The position numbers and the translations under genes were made by a program. A stretch of 64,000 bases of DNA from Flavobacterium sp. LC2016-01 (lineage in GTDB: Bacteria > Bacteroidota > Bacteroidia > Flavobacteriales > Flavobacteriaceae): positions 62,001 through 126,000 of the forward strand of contig NZ_WMIC01000013.1 of NCBI RefSeq assembly GCF_009711135.1, in the 5' to 3' direction. Below, piece after piece: positions 8,393-16,488 of this stretch (the first letter of the stretch is position 1; every line of letters begins with the position of its first letter). The notes under the pieces are model-generated. The model made no database searches, had not been told where the DNA came from, and saw only the letters and a list, made by a program, of their open reading frames with translations.

Positions 8393-8430
8393 AGATACTA
8401 AGGTTCTAAGATGCTAAGATCCTAAGTCTT
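8393..8430. repeat. CTAAGAT-type short repeat
   Basis: GATACTAAGGTTCTAAGATG followed by CTAAGATCCTAAG: degenerate 7-8 base units immediately after the NAD(P)-binding protein gene. Related to 5352-5502 and 34571-34663. Confidence 0.6.
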
Positions 8431-8462
8431 TTTATCTTCATCATATAATACATATTTTAACA

Positions 8463-8510
8463 AAAAACAGTTTCTTAGGTACTAATCTACTTTTGAAACT
8501 GTTTTTGTTT
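8463..8510 (+). terminator. Terminator-like hairpin before meaB
   Basis: AAAAACAGTTTC and GAAACTGTTTTT form a 12 bp stem, followed by more T. It probably ends the Rrf2 transcript. The meaB promoter element (8488-8495) overlaps its loop and right arm. Confidence 0.6.
8488..8495 (+). promoter_or_regulatory. Promoter -7 element of meaB
   Basis: TACTTTTG matches TAnnTTTG exactly, 45 bp before the TTG start. A weaker TACTTTTA lies at 8515-8522. Confidence 0.45.
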
Positions 8511-8540
8511 TCAGTACTTTTACAATATTAAAAAAGTATT

Positions 8541-9638
8541 TTGTCAAGTGTAAAGAAACAGTCGAGCAGTTTAACTGAAAAAGCTGGGATTTCATCTCCT
8601 GAAATCACCAATGTTTCGGCTATAAATGACATTAAAAACAAACGCAGACAACAGCCTTCAGCATCAGAATTAATTTCTGAAATTCTTTCGGGAAACAGAA
8701 CTGCCTTAAGCCGCGCAATTACAATTATTGAAAGTACCAATCCGGAACATGCGACAAAAGCAGAAGAAATGATAAGCGGCTGTTTACCTCACGCAAATAA
8801 ATCAATTCGAATAGGAATTACGGGCGTTCCCGGCGTTGGTAAAAGTACTTTTATTGAAGCTTTTGGAACTTATCTGACGCAATTAGGAAAAAAAGTGGCT
8901 GTTCTTGCCGTTGATCCAAGCAGTTCGATTTCGCATGGAAGTATTTTAGGCGATAAAACCAGAATGGAGGAATTGGTAAAAGACGAAAATGCTTTTATTC
9001 GTCCGAGTGCTTCTGGAGAAAATTTAGGCGGCGTTGCACGTAAAACAAGAGAAACCATTATTTTGTGTGAAGCTGCAGGTTTTGATACTATAATTATTGA
9101 AACTGTTGGTGTTGGTCAAAGCGAAACTGCCGTTCACAGTATGGTTGACTTTTTTCTTTTATTGAAAATTTCAGGTGCCGGCGACGAACTTCAAGGTATT
9201 AAACGCGGTATTATGGAAATGGCAGATGCTATTGTAATCAATAAAGCCGACGGAGACAATATCAAAAAAGCGAATCAAGCGAAACTCGAATTCAATAGAG
9301 CGCTACATTTATTTCCGCCAAAAAAATCAAACTGGCAGCCAAAAGTAACAACTTGCAGTGCCATTACTAAAGATGGAATTTCAGCTATCTGGAATACCAT
9401 TTCTGATTATTTAGAACTGACCAAAGGAACAGGATTTTTTCAGGAAAAACGACATGAACAAAATCAGTTCTGGATGATGGAAACCATCAATGAACAATTA
9501 AAATCAAACTTCTTCAATAAACCTGAAATCATTTCGCTTTTAGAACAAAATAAAAAAGCAGTGCAAAATGATGAAATTTCACCTTTTGCAGCTGCTTCTG
9601 ATTTATTAAAATTTTATTTTGATAAAGGGACAAAGTGA
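8541..9638 (+). CDS. meaB: Methylmalonyl-CoA mutase-associated GTPase MeaB (ArgK family)
   Basis: G3E-type P-loop GTPase that gates cobalamin loading and protects methylmalonyl-CoA mutase from inactivation. The P-loop GVPGVGKST (94-102), VDPSSSISHGSILGDKTRM (switch region), ETVGVGQSE and the NKAD specificity motif are all present. Length is 365 residues. The start is a TTG: a stop codon lies just upstream and the first in-frame ATG would remove most of the N-terminal arm conserved in MeaB. Its likely partner mutase is encoded 45 kb away in this window (54273-57815). The last codons (KGTK-stop) are made of the intergenic repeat that follows. Confidence 0.92.
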   Translation: MSSVKKQSSSLTEKAGISSPEITNVSAINDIKNKRRQQPSASELISEILSGNRTALSRAITIIESTNPEHATKAEEMISGCLPHANKSIRIGITGVPGVGKSTFIEAFGTYLTQLGKKVAVLAVDPSSSISHGSILGDKTRMEELVKDENAFIRPSASGENLGGVARKTRETIILCEAAGFDTIIIETVGVGQSETAVHSMVDFFLLLKISGAGDELQGIKRGIMEMADAIVINKADGDNIKKANQAKLEFNRALHLFPPKKSNWQPKVTTCSAITKDGISAIWNTISDYLELTKGTGFFQEKRHEQNQFWMMETINEQLKSNFFNKPEIISLLEQNKKAVQNDEISPFAAASDLLKFYFDKGTK

Positions 9639-9714
9639 CAAAGGTTCAAAGTGGCAAAGTATTTTTCTCTGCTTCTTTAAACCTTTGTCACTTTGTTACT
9701 CTGAACCTTTGTAA
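9624..9714. repeat. TTCAAAG/TGACAAAG short-repeat palindrome
   Basis: The left half contains GGGACAAAGTGACAAAGG then TTCAAAGTGGCAAAG. The right half is its approximate reverse complement (CTTTGTCACTTTGTTACTC, then TGAACCTTTGTAAC). It fills the convergent gap between meaB and the sulfatase gene and includes the meaB stop codon. It could act as a bidirectional terminator. Confidence 0.6.
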
Positions 9715-11652
9715 CTATTTTTTAGTTCTAAGCTTATACTTATTTTCTCTATATAAATTTCCTGCCGTAATTACATGAGCCAAAGCATCTTTTGCTAATT
9801 CTTCATTTAATTTTACCGGAATTAAAGTCGTGTCGTTTTTGATTTCAAATTGCAGAGGTTTCAAATTTGGTTGCATAATCACAACTTGGTTTTCGACTCT
9901 AAAAGCGTTGATATCATTAAACTGCATAATTGATCTTCCTTGTACTTTTGGATCTAATTTACTTAGGTTTCTGCCTACCATTGGGGTTTCAAACGGAATT
10001 CCTAAATAACTTAATAATGTTGGCGGAATATCAATCTGGCTTGCCAATCGATCATAAACTGCGCCTTTTGGAACACCTGGTCCCATAATAAATGCCGGAA
10101 TATGGAATTTATTTATTGGCACTAAATTTTTTCCGTATGTTCTTGTATTGTGATCTGCGATTACAATGAAAATGGTGTTCTTGAAATATTCTTCTTTTTT
10201 GGCCATTTCAAAAAATTTACCAATTGAGAAATCGGCATATTTCATGGCGTTGTTTACTGTTGCCGGTTTTTTATCGTAAGGTTTTATTCTTCCTTCCGGA
10301 TATTCAAATGGTTCATGATTTGAAGTCGAAAACATCAAAGAAAAAAATGGCTTATTCCCTTTTGATTTGAAATAATTATTGGCTTTCGTCACCAAATCTT
10401 CATCAGAATAACCCCAAGTTCCTTTAAAAGCATATTTATTTCCATCTGACTCAAAATCAGTTTGATCTACAATATCACTAAAACCATTTCCGTTGAAAAA
10501 TGAAGCCATATTATCAAAATTAGCCATTCCTCCGTATATAAAACTGGTATCATAACCTTTATGTTTTAAGGCATCGGCAAGTGTAAAAAACCCTTGCTGC
10601 GAGTTTCCTAGTCGAACAACACTTTCAGATGGAGAAGGCAAAAATCCAGTTACAACCGCTTCAATTCCGCGTACGCTTCTGGTTCCTGTACAATATAAAT
10701 TGGTAAACAATAATCCTTCTTTTGATAATTTATCAAATTCTGGCGTCAGCGGTTTTCCTCCTAAAATTCCAACATATTCTGCACCTAAACTTTCTTGTAA
10801 AAATATCACCAGATTGTATGGCTTTTTCATAACAGAATCAGGCTGTTGTACATGCAAAAACGGAATTTCAGCATCGGTAAAATCATTTGGACCCGCTATC
10901 ATGTATTTTTTTACACGTGCAATGGCTTCGGCTTCATCCATTTTACCATACATTTTTGTGTTTCCTTCGTTCTTAATCGAATAAGCAGCAAAAGCAACCG
11001 TGTAAAATGAGTTTAACCCTAACGTATTCGTTAATTGATCTGATGAAAAAACAGCATTACTGGCATTAATAGGGCGTTTTGAAGTAAGACTTGAACGCGC
11101 TCCAAAAAACAATAAAAAAGCAAGTAATGGAAAAACCATTAATTTGAATTTATATTCTGAATTACTTGTATGAAAATGCTTTTTTCCTTTTTTGAAGGCA
11201 AAATAAAGCACCACTCCAAGAATTAAAAAAGTCACTATGATTGAAGTCAGATAACTTTTTAAAAGCATTCCGATAACTTCTTTTGGATAAATAAGATAAT
11301 CTAGGAAAATTTTATTTGGACGTGTATCGTATTGTTTTACAAAATCGGGTGAAGCCAATTCTACAAAAAGAATCAGAAAAAGAAATAAGAAACTGTAAAT
11401 TACTAAAAACTTATTGGTGAATTTCAGCCATTTATTTGGAAGAAAAGTAATTAGAACAGCCGGCAGAAATGACAAATAACAAAGCAAAATCAAATCCATT
11501 CGCAAACCAATTGGAAAAATATACCAAAAATCTGGGGTCTGCTCTACTCTTTCTTTAAAAATAAGAAATAAAAAAAATCGGCTTAAAGTGGTAATCAGCA
11601 ATCCGATTAATATAAAATTGAAAATAGGTTTTAAATAACTTAATTTTTTCAT
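9715..11652 (-). CDS. LTA synthase family membrane sulfatase/phosphotransferase
   Basis: A 645-residue inner-membrane protein with five hydrophobic segments (about 10-30, 45-70, 80-100, 128-152, 170-186) and a periplasmic alkaline-phosphatase-superfamily domain from ~275. The metal-site Glu is in LVIFLQESLGAEYVG (E287), the nucleophile Thr is in CTGTRSVRG (T322 or T324), and IVIADHNTRTYG supplies Asp-His metal ligands. Members transfer phosphoglycerol or phosphoethanolamine to envelope polymers or glycans. As Gram-negative Bacteroidota make no lipoteichoic acid, the substrate is probably a periplasmic glycan or lipid. Single gene. Confidence 0.88.
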   Translation of the reverse strand: MKKLSYLKPIFNFILIGLLITTLSRFFLFLIFKERVEQTPDFWYIFPIGLRMDLILLCYLSFLPAVLITFLPNKWLKFTNKFLVIYSFLFLFLILFVELASPDFVKQYDTRPNKIFLDYLIYPKEVIGMLLKSYLTSIIVTFLILGVVLYFAFKKGKKHFHTSNSEYKFKLMVFPLLAFLLFFGARSSLTSKRPINASNAVFSSDQLTNTLGLNSFYTVAFAAYSIKNEGNTKMYGKMDEAEAIARVKKYMIAGPNDFTDAEIPFLHVQQPDSVMKKPYNLVIFLQESLGAEYVGILGGKPLTPEFDKLSKEGLLFTNLYCTGTRSVRGIEAVVTGFLPSPSESVVRLGNSQQGFFTLADALKHKGYDTSFIYGGMANFDNMASFFNGNGFSDIVDQTDFESDGNKYAFKGTWGYSDEDLVTKANNYFKSKGNKPFFSLMFSTSNHEPFEYPEGRIKPYDKKPATVNNAMKYADFSIGKFFEMAKKEEYFKNTIFIVIADHNTRTYGKNLVPINKFHIPAFIMGPGVPKGAVYDRLASQIDIPPTLLSYLGIPFETPMVGRNLSKLDPKVQGRSIMQFNDINAFRVENQVVIMQPNLKPLQFEIKNDTTLIPVKLNEELAKDALAHVITAGNLYRENKYKLRTKK

Positions 11653-11714
11653 TAGATGATTTGCATTATTTTTTTTGGTTGAAACAGGGATAATATAGAG
11701 CCGTAAGTTTTTTA

Positions 11715-11813
11715 TTTCACGCAGATTTTAAAAGATTTAAGCAGATGTATGCAGCGATTTTTATAGCAAATTTTAAAATTAAATCTGCTATAATCTGCAA
11801 AATCTGCGTGAAA
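11715..11813. repeat. Intergenic palindrome (TTTCACGCAGAT type)
   Basis: The ends are perfect inverted repeats (TTTCACGCAGAT and ATCTGCGTGAAA) and internal segments also pair (AAGCAGAT with ATCTGCTATAAT). It lies upstream of the sulfatase gene on the minus strand. It resembles 12208-12287 in design. Confidence 0.65.
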
Positions 11814-11871
11814 AAATCTTTACAATCTGCTATTGCGAGAAATTTTCGGTGTTAAATAAAAGATCGGTACA

Positions 11872-11898
11872 TAGAAGACGCACTGCTGTGCGCCTCTA
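11872..11898. repeat. Short hairpin repeat
   Basis: TAGAAGACGCACTGCTGTGC continuing GCCTCTA forms a stem CGCAC/GTGCG with flanking partial pairing. The type (TAGAGACGCAC...) recurs in many Bacteroidota genomes. It lies just downstream of the small acidic gene. Confidence 0.5.
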
Positions 11899-11923
11899 CA
11901 TATGCACCTATATCCTTTTGTAT

Positions 11924-12151
11924 TTACTCTTCGTAACGGTTTATTTCTCTGTCGTAAAACTCGTTTGCTTTTTCAATCAAGCCTTCCATTTCAGCATTTA
12001 ATTCTGCTTCGTCAAGATCTTCGGCTTCTTCTAAAAATTCAACCTCATCATCTTTTAAATTGATAATAAAGCGAGGATAATCAAGATGAACGATGAAGAT
12101 ATCATCTGGAAAATCAGTATTGTCTCCAAGTAAAAATTTAGGTAATTCCAT
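11924..12151 (-). CDS. Small acidic conserved hypothetical protein
   Basis: A 75-residue protein with about 26 Asp/Glu residues (EFLEEAEDLDEAELNAEMEG), beginning MELPKFLLGDNTDFPDDIFIVHLDYPRFIINL. No signal peptide or membrane segment. The N-terminal half looks like beta strands and the second half like an acidic helix. I do not recognise a named domain. Coding is supported by a clean start, normal codon use for the window and separation by repeats on both sides. Function unknown. Confidence 0.75.
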   Translation of the reverse strand: MELPKFLLGDNTDFPDDIFIVHLDYPRFIINLKDDEVEFLEEAEDLDEAELNAEMEGLIEKANEFYDREINRYEE

Positions 12152-12207
12152 TTTATATAAGTTTATTTTAGATTTTACAATTGTCTGCTAAACGGGCTAG
12201 TTTTTTT

Positions 12208-12287
12208 GCCACAGATTTCACAGATTAAAAGGATTTTATTTAAAAAGTTAAACACTTAAATCAGTGTTAATCTGTGAAATCTGTGGC
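12208..12287. repeat. Intergenic palindrome (GCCACAGATTTCACAGATTAA type)
   Basis: GCCACAGATTTCACAGATTA pairs perfectly with the right end TTAATCTGTGAAATCTGTGGC; the spacer is AT-rich. It lies between the small acidic gene and the MATE gene, both minus strand, and could form a long hairpin in the MATE transcript's 3' end. Confidence 0.7.
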
Positions 12288-12309
12288 TAATATAATTTAC
12301 ACTTCAAAT

Positions 12310-13695
12310 TTAGCTATTTGAAACTGAATTCGTGATTAATCTCTTTGTTAAGTAATGAAAGCGAATGTACAGAAAAATAGCTGCTGCTGTTAAACCTGCC
12401 AAAAGCCCAATCCAAACTCCCTGTGCTTTCAGTTCTGTGTATTCTCCCAGATAATATGAAATTGGAAAACCAATAATCCAGTACGCCACAAAAGTAATAT
12501 ACATGGGAATCTTGACATCCTGCAAACCGCGCAAAGCGCCCAAAACGACAACCTGAATTCCGTCAGAAATTTGAAAAACTGCCGCAATTAAAAGCAATTT
12601 TGATGCAATACTGATTACTTCGCTATTATCCAGCACCTGTCCAGTATTTTCCATATTTAAAAAGATGTACGGCAAATATTGGTGAAAAACGATAAACAAA
12701 ATTGCAAAAACAGTTTCGAGTATAACCGCCAACAGGAAAATAGATCTTGCTACAACAACCAGTTTTTTATAATCCATTAAACCTCTTTGGTTACTGACTC
12801 TGATCATCGAAGTTACACTTAATCCCATTGCGAACATAAATGTCATGGAAGCTAAACTCAAAGCAATTTGATTTGCCGCCTGACTTGTTTTCCCAATATT
12901 ACCACAAAGCCAAACCGAAGCAGAAAATAAAACTACCTCAAAAAGCATTTGCATTGCAGATGGAAATCCAATGCTAATTATTTTTTTTATGGTTGCTTTT
13001 TTTATTTCGCTAAAACTGAAATCCTTGAAAAATCGTTTTAAGTCATTTCGTCTGGAAAGCATAATATGCATGAACATTACGAGAAATATTCTTGAAATTA
13101 CAGTTCCAAGCGCGGCACCTATAATTCCCATTTTAGGAAAAATCCAAATTCCGTAAATCAACATGTAATTGATTCCTACGTGCAAGACATTAGCCATAAC
13201 CATTGCGTACATCGAATATTTTGTAAGCGATAATCCATCGGCAAATTGTTTATAACCTTGGTACACTATTAGAGGAATTAGTGAAAAAGCAACCCAGTCC
13301 AGATAGGGTTTTGCCAATGTAATTACATCAGCAGGCTGATCCAGCATTTCCATTATTGGCTTTGCCAAAACAATTATCCCAAAAAGACACAATCCTAAAA
13401 TCGTACATAAAAATAGACCATGATGAAATGCAGAACGAATTTTGACATCATTTTTCTCGGCATCTCCTTCGGCAACAATTGGCGTAATTGCTGTCGAAAA
13501 ACCAATTCCTATTGACATTGCCACAAAAATCATCGTATTTCCCAATGAAACTGCTGCTAATTCAGTAGCTCCAATTTTACCTACCATAATATTGTCGACC
13601 ATACCTATTAAAGTATGCCCAACCATTCCTAAAATTACAGGATATGCCAGTTTTAAATTATACGAAAACTCCTTAGTGTATTGCTTTAAATTCAC
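12310..13695 (-). CDS. MATE family efflux transporter (NorM-like)
   Basis: A 461-residue, 12-helix inner-membrane antiporter. The MatE domains are visible as LAYPVILGMVGHTLIGMVDNIMVG (16-39) and the second half starting KKIISIGFPSAMQMLFEVV. Exports organic cations or drugs in exchange for Na+ or H+; the substrate is not evident. It has its own promoter (13716-13723, minus strand). Confidence 0.92.
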   Translation of the reverse strand: MNLKQYTKEFSYNLKLAYPVILGMVGHTLIGMVDNIMVGKIGATELAAVSLGNTMIFVAMSIGIGFSTAITPIVAEGDAEKNDVKIRSAFHHGLFLCTILGLCLFGIIVLAKPIMEMLDQPADVITLAKPYLDWVAFSLIPLIVYQGYKQFADGLSLTKYSMYAMVMANVLHVGINYMLIYGIWIFPKMGIIGAALGTVISRIFLVMFMHIMLSRRNDLKRFFKDFSFSEIKKATIKKIISIGFPSAMQMLFEVVLFSASVWLCGNIGKTSQAANQIALSLASMTFMFAMGLSVTSMIRVSNQRGLMDYKKLVVVARSIFLLAVILETVFAILFIVFHQYLPYIFLNMENTGQVLDNSEVISIASKLLLIAAVFQISDGIQVVVLGALRGLQDVKIPMYITFVAYWIIGFPISYYLGEYTELKAQGVWIGLLAGLTAAAIFLYIRFHYLTKRLITNSVSNS

Positions 13696-13715
13696 TTCTA
13701 TTTTTATTTAGTCGG

Positions 13716-13723
13716 CAAAGATA
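13716..13723 (-). promoter_or_regulatory. Promoter -7 element of the MATE gene
   Basis: On the minus strand it reads TATCTTTG, an exact TAnnTTTG match, 20 bp before the ATG at 13695. Confidence 0.55.
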
Positions 13724-13885
13724 ATCAGAAGCGATGAATTCTGTCCTATCAATAAAAATATATCCCATTTTTAAGGCAAAATTAAGCACACCCTAATATT
13801 ATGTAACGATTTTTAAAAATTATATAACAAGCCCAAAAGCCCTTGATTATACTTTTACATTATTAATAATTCAAAAATATTTGCC

Positions 13886-14404
13886 ATGAAAAAATTACAA
13901 ATTATCTGCCTCGCTGCATTTGCTTTTTTATCCGCTAACACAACTTTCGCTCAAGACAACGCAGCAACAAATTACGATCAGGGTTTTAAATTAGGTATTG
14001 GTTTAAACGGAGGAATTCCAACAGATAATGACTATGATTGGTCACTTGGAGGAGATGTTCGTTTACAATATGATTTATCGAAAAGAACATCATTAACCTT
14101 AACAACAGGTTTTACTAATTTATTTATGGGTAAAGATGATCTTGGAAATAACATCAAAGATCTTGGATTTATTCCTGCAAAAGCTGGTTTTAAAGCTTTT
14201 ATTTGGGAAGACCAATTTTACGTTTTAGGTGAAGTAGGTGCCGGTTTTGCAGTGACAAATGGTTATGACAAAACTACTTTTTTATGGGCGCCGGGAATTG
14301 GATACGCTACTAAATCTATCGATTTGAGCGTACGTTACGAAGATTATCACGATTTCAAAACCAATCAGGTAGCATTGCGTGTTGCTTATGGTTTTGACTT
14401 ATAA
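13886..14404 (+). CDS. Secreted outer-membrane beta-barrel-like protein
   Basis: A 172-residue protein. The signal peptide MKKLQIICLAAFAFLSANTTFAQ is followed by alternating-pattern strands rich in Gly and aromatics (FKLGIGLNGGIP, VRLQYDLSKRTSLTLTTGF, FYVLGEVGAGFAV, IDLSVRYEDYHDF). It ends VALRVAYGFDL, with a hydrophobic/aromatic last strand typical of small 8-strand outer-membrane barrels. Specific role unknown. It is followed by a strong terminator and two further hairpins. Confidence 0.8.
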   Translation: MKKLQIICLAAFAFLSANTTFAQDNAATNYDQGFKLGIGLNGGIPTDNDYDWSLGGDVRLQYDLSKRTSLTLTTGFTNLFMGKDDLGNNIKDLGFIPAKAGFKAFIWEDQFYVLGEVGAGFAVTNGYDKTTFLWAPGIGYATKSIDLSVRYEDYHDFKTNQVALRVAYGFDL

Positions 14405-14440
14405 AAATTAAGGTTTAATTTATTTTTTGTTTTTGGTATG

Positions 14441-14477
14441 AACCCGGCAGATTGCACAGTCTGCCGGGTTTGGTGTT
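14441..14477 (+). terminator. Terminator after the outer-membrane protein gene
   Basis: AACCCGGCAGA pairs perfectly with TCTGCCGGGTT around an 8-base loop, followed by TTGGTGTTTTT. First of three hairpins in a row in this gap. Confidence 0.7.
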
Positions 14478-14490
14478 TTTATAGAATAGT

Positions 14491-14523
14491 AAACCCGACA
14501 GGTTTTAAAAACCTGTCGGGTTT
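14491..14523. repeat. Hairpin repeat AAACCCGACAGGTTTT
   Basis: AAACCCGACAGGTTTT pairs with AAAACCTGTCGGGTTT with almost no loop. Similar hairpins are frequent in Flavobacterium intergenic regions. Sequence is related to the preceding terminator (AACCCGGCAG). Confidence 0.65.
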
Positions 14524-14544
14524 GTTTTAGATTTTGATTAAGAA

Positions 14545-14577
14545 ATCTTTGTCAAAGTTTAAAACTTTGACAAAGAT
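14545..14577. repeat. Hairpin repeat CTTTGTCAAAGTTT
   Basis: ATCTTTGTCAAAGTTT pairs perfectly with AAACTTTGACAAAGAT. A relative lies at 23265-23295. Third hairpin of the array between convergent genes. Confidence 0.65.
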
Positions 14578-14619
14578 GAAAAATTATCTAATTATCAAAT
14601 TGACACATTATCTAATTAA

Positions 14620-16392
14620 CTATTCAGAATATTTTTTATCCGTCAAAGTCTTCATAAAATCAATTAATTGCTTTTTTTCCTTATCGGTTAAATTTAATTT
14701 GTCTTCTGGCAAAGTCTGATTAGGAACATCAAATCCTAAACCAAGTCCGCCGCCTTCATTATAAAAATCTATAACTTCTTCCAGCGTTTTATAAACTCCG
14801 TTATGCATGTATGGTGCTGTAAGTTCAATGTTTCGGATAGTTGGTGTTTTAAATGAATTTTTATGAATGGCTGCCTGTGTAATTACAAATTTTCCCAAGT
14901 CGCCGTCGAGTTTTTTATTTCTGCTGGGAACACCTAAAATTTCACTTTCAGATCGGTCAAAATTTGGAGGAACAGTTCCATTTGTCAGCGGAATAAAATG
15001 ACACGTTGCGCATTTTGCTTTTCCGGCAAATAAATTAAAGCCTGCTTTTTCATCGGGAGTAAAAACTATTTTGTTTTGCATCACACGGTCAAATTTAGAA
15101 TCGTAATGACTTAACGAACGTATGTAAGAGCCTAAAGCATTTTTGATTGCAAATTCGTTTATTTCTCCTTTTGGAAAAGCTTTCTTGAAAGACTCCGCAT
15201 AAGCAGTATTTTGTTTTAATACCAAAACCGATTTTTCCAGCGATCCGTGCATTTCGTTTTCATTTTTAATAACCGCGACAGCTTGATCTTCGAGGTAACT
15301 AACTCTTGAATCTGCAAAAAACACACGCTGAAAAGCAATATTCGCAAGCGTTGGCGTATTGCGCTGAATCATCGATTTTCCATCTAATGAAACCGCTCTT
15401 TCTAATCCGTCTGTAAATGCTTTATCTGCGTGATGACAAGACGCGCAGGAACGTGTATTATTTCCGGACAGAATTGGATCATTAAACAGTTTTTTGCCTA
15501 GCGCAATTTTTTCTGGTGTTGTTTTATAGTCTGGAAATCCCGAAAAAGCCTCGGCATCAAAAACATCTTGATCAAATAAAGTCTGAGCCGTAACTTTTAA
15601 GCCACGCTGTTCTTTCATTAACGGAATTCCTAATTCAGCCTGTGTTTTAAAAAGTCCTCTGCTTAACGGATTTAAAATTTCACTGATAAAATAAGCACGG
15701 TCAAAAGCATTAAAATTGGTATTCGATTTTAAATATTTTTTTCCTTTTTCTAAAATCTGAAGTACTTTTTTAGAATTTCCTCCATTTTGATTTTCAGTAT
15801 AAATGCGATAATATTTTTCGATTGTTTCTAATGCAACCTGAGCTTCAGGAAGCGAATTAAGAACAACGGGAGAATCAAAACCTGTAATTCCTAAAGTTAT
15901 GATTCTATAAACTTCTAATCTCATGGCATCAAAAACATGTGCATCCGTTAATTCATTGGAACTTGAAACTTTTTCTAACCGAATCAAATTGGCCGATAAA
16001 ACTCCCAATTCCTGAATTAATTCTTTTTTACTGGCTTTGCTGTATTTTGGAAAAACCAATTCCTCAATAACCTGAAATCCTTCTGGCGGAACTGTTACTT
16101 TATCATTTTCCTCAAATTCACTTATCGCAGGACCATTAATCGATTTTGAAACCGCGGGCGAATAATACTCACTTATCATTTCGACCTTTTTGTAGCTTTG
16201 ATGCGCTTCCAGAAACTGTCTCTGAATTTGTGCTTCAGTCGAATCTTCCTGAACAGAATATTTCAGCTTGGCTACTTTCTCAATTAACAAAGTAATATCT
16301 GCCTGAAACAATTCATTTATTTCCTGATGTTTGCTCTTTTTTTCACAACTAGCAAAGAGCACCAAGAACAGCAGACCATATATTTTTTTCAT
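14620..16392 (-). CDS. Di-heme cytochrome c peroxidase lipoprotein (MauG/CcpA family)
   Basis: A 590-residue lipoprotein starting MKKIYGLLFLVLFASC (lipobox LFASC); an upstream ATG at 16440 would bury this signal and is rejected. Residues ~20-280 form an all-helical N-terminal region that faintly resembles imelysin-type domains (HQSYKKVEMISEYY). Two c-type heme sites follow, CASCH (316-320) and CATCH (461-465), with GKKLFNDPILSGN before the first, as in bacterial cytochrome c peroxidases. It acts in the periplasm, reducing peroxide or modifying a partner protein. It lies 96 bp after the PhoX-like lipoprotein gene and is probably in its operon. Confidence 0.88.
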   Translation of the reverse strand: MKKIYGLLFLVLFASCEKKSKHQEINELFQADITLLIEKVAKLKYSVQEDSTEAQIQRQFLEAHQSYKKVEMISEYYSPAVSKSINGPAISEFEENDKVTVPPEGFQVIEELVFPKYSKASKKELIQELGVLSANLIRLEKVSSSNELTDAHVFDAMRLEVYRIITLGITGFDSPVVLNSLPEAQVALETIEKYYRIYTENQNGGNSKKVLQILEKGKKYLKSNTNFNAFDRAYFISEILNPLSRGLFKTQAELGIPLMKEQRGLKVTAQTLFDQDVFDAEAFSGFPDYKTTPEKIALGKKLFNDPILSGNNTRSCASCHHADKAFTDGLERAVSLDGKSMIQRNTPTLANIAFQRVFFADSRVSYLEDQAVAVIKNENEMHGSLEKSVLVLKQNTAYAESFKKAFPKGEINEFAIKNALGSYIRSLSHYDSKFDRVMQNKIVFTPDEKAGFNLFAGKAKCATCHFIPLTNGTVPPNFDRSESEILGVPSRNKKLDGDLGKFVITQAAIHKNSFKTPTIRNIELTAPYMHNGVYKTLEEVIDFYNEGGGLGLGFDVPNQTLPEDKLNLTDKEKKQLIDFMKTLTDKKYSE

Positions 16393-16488
16393 GATTTTAT
16401 GACAATTAAAAAGAGGTATAATCCTAAAAACAGAAACCACTATCTCAAAATTGAAATAGTGGATAACTGTTTTTTAATGATTTAAACT

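Noticed and set aside
16393..16440. Upstream start of the cytochrome c peroxidase
   Set aside because: It adds 16 residues before a normal lipoprotein signal peptide.
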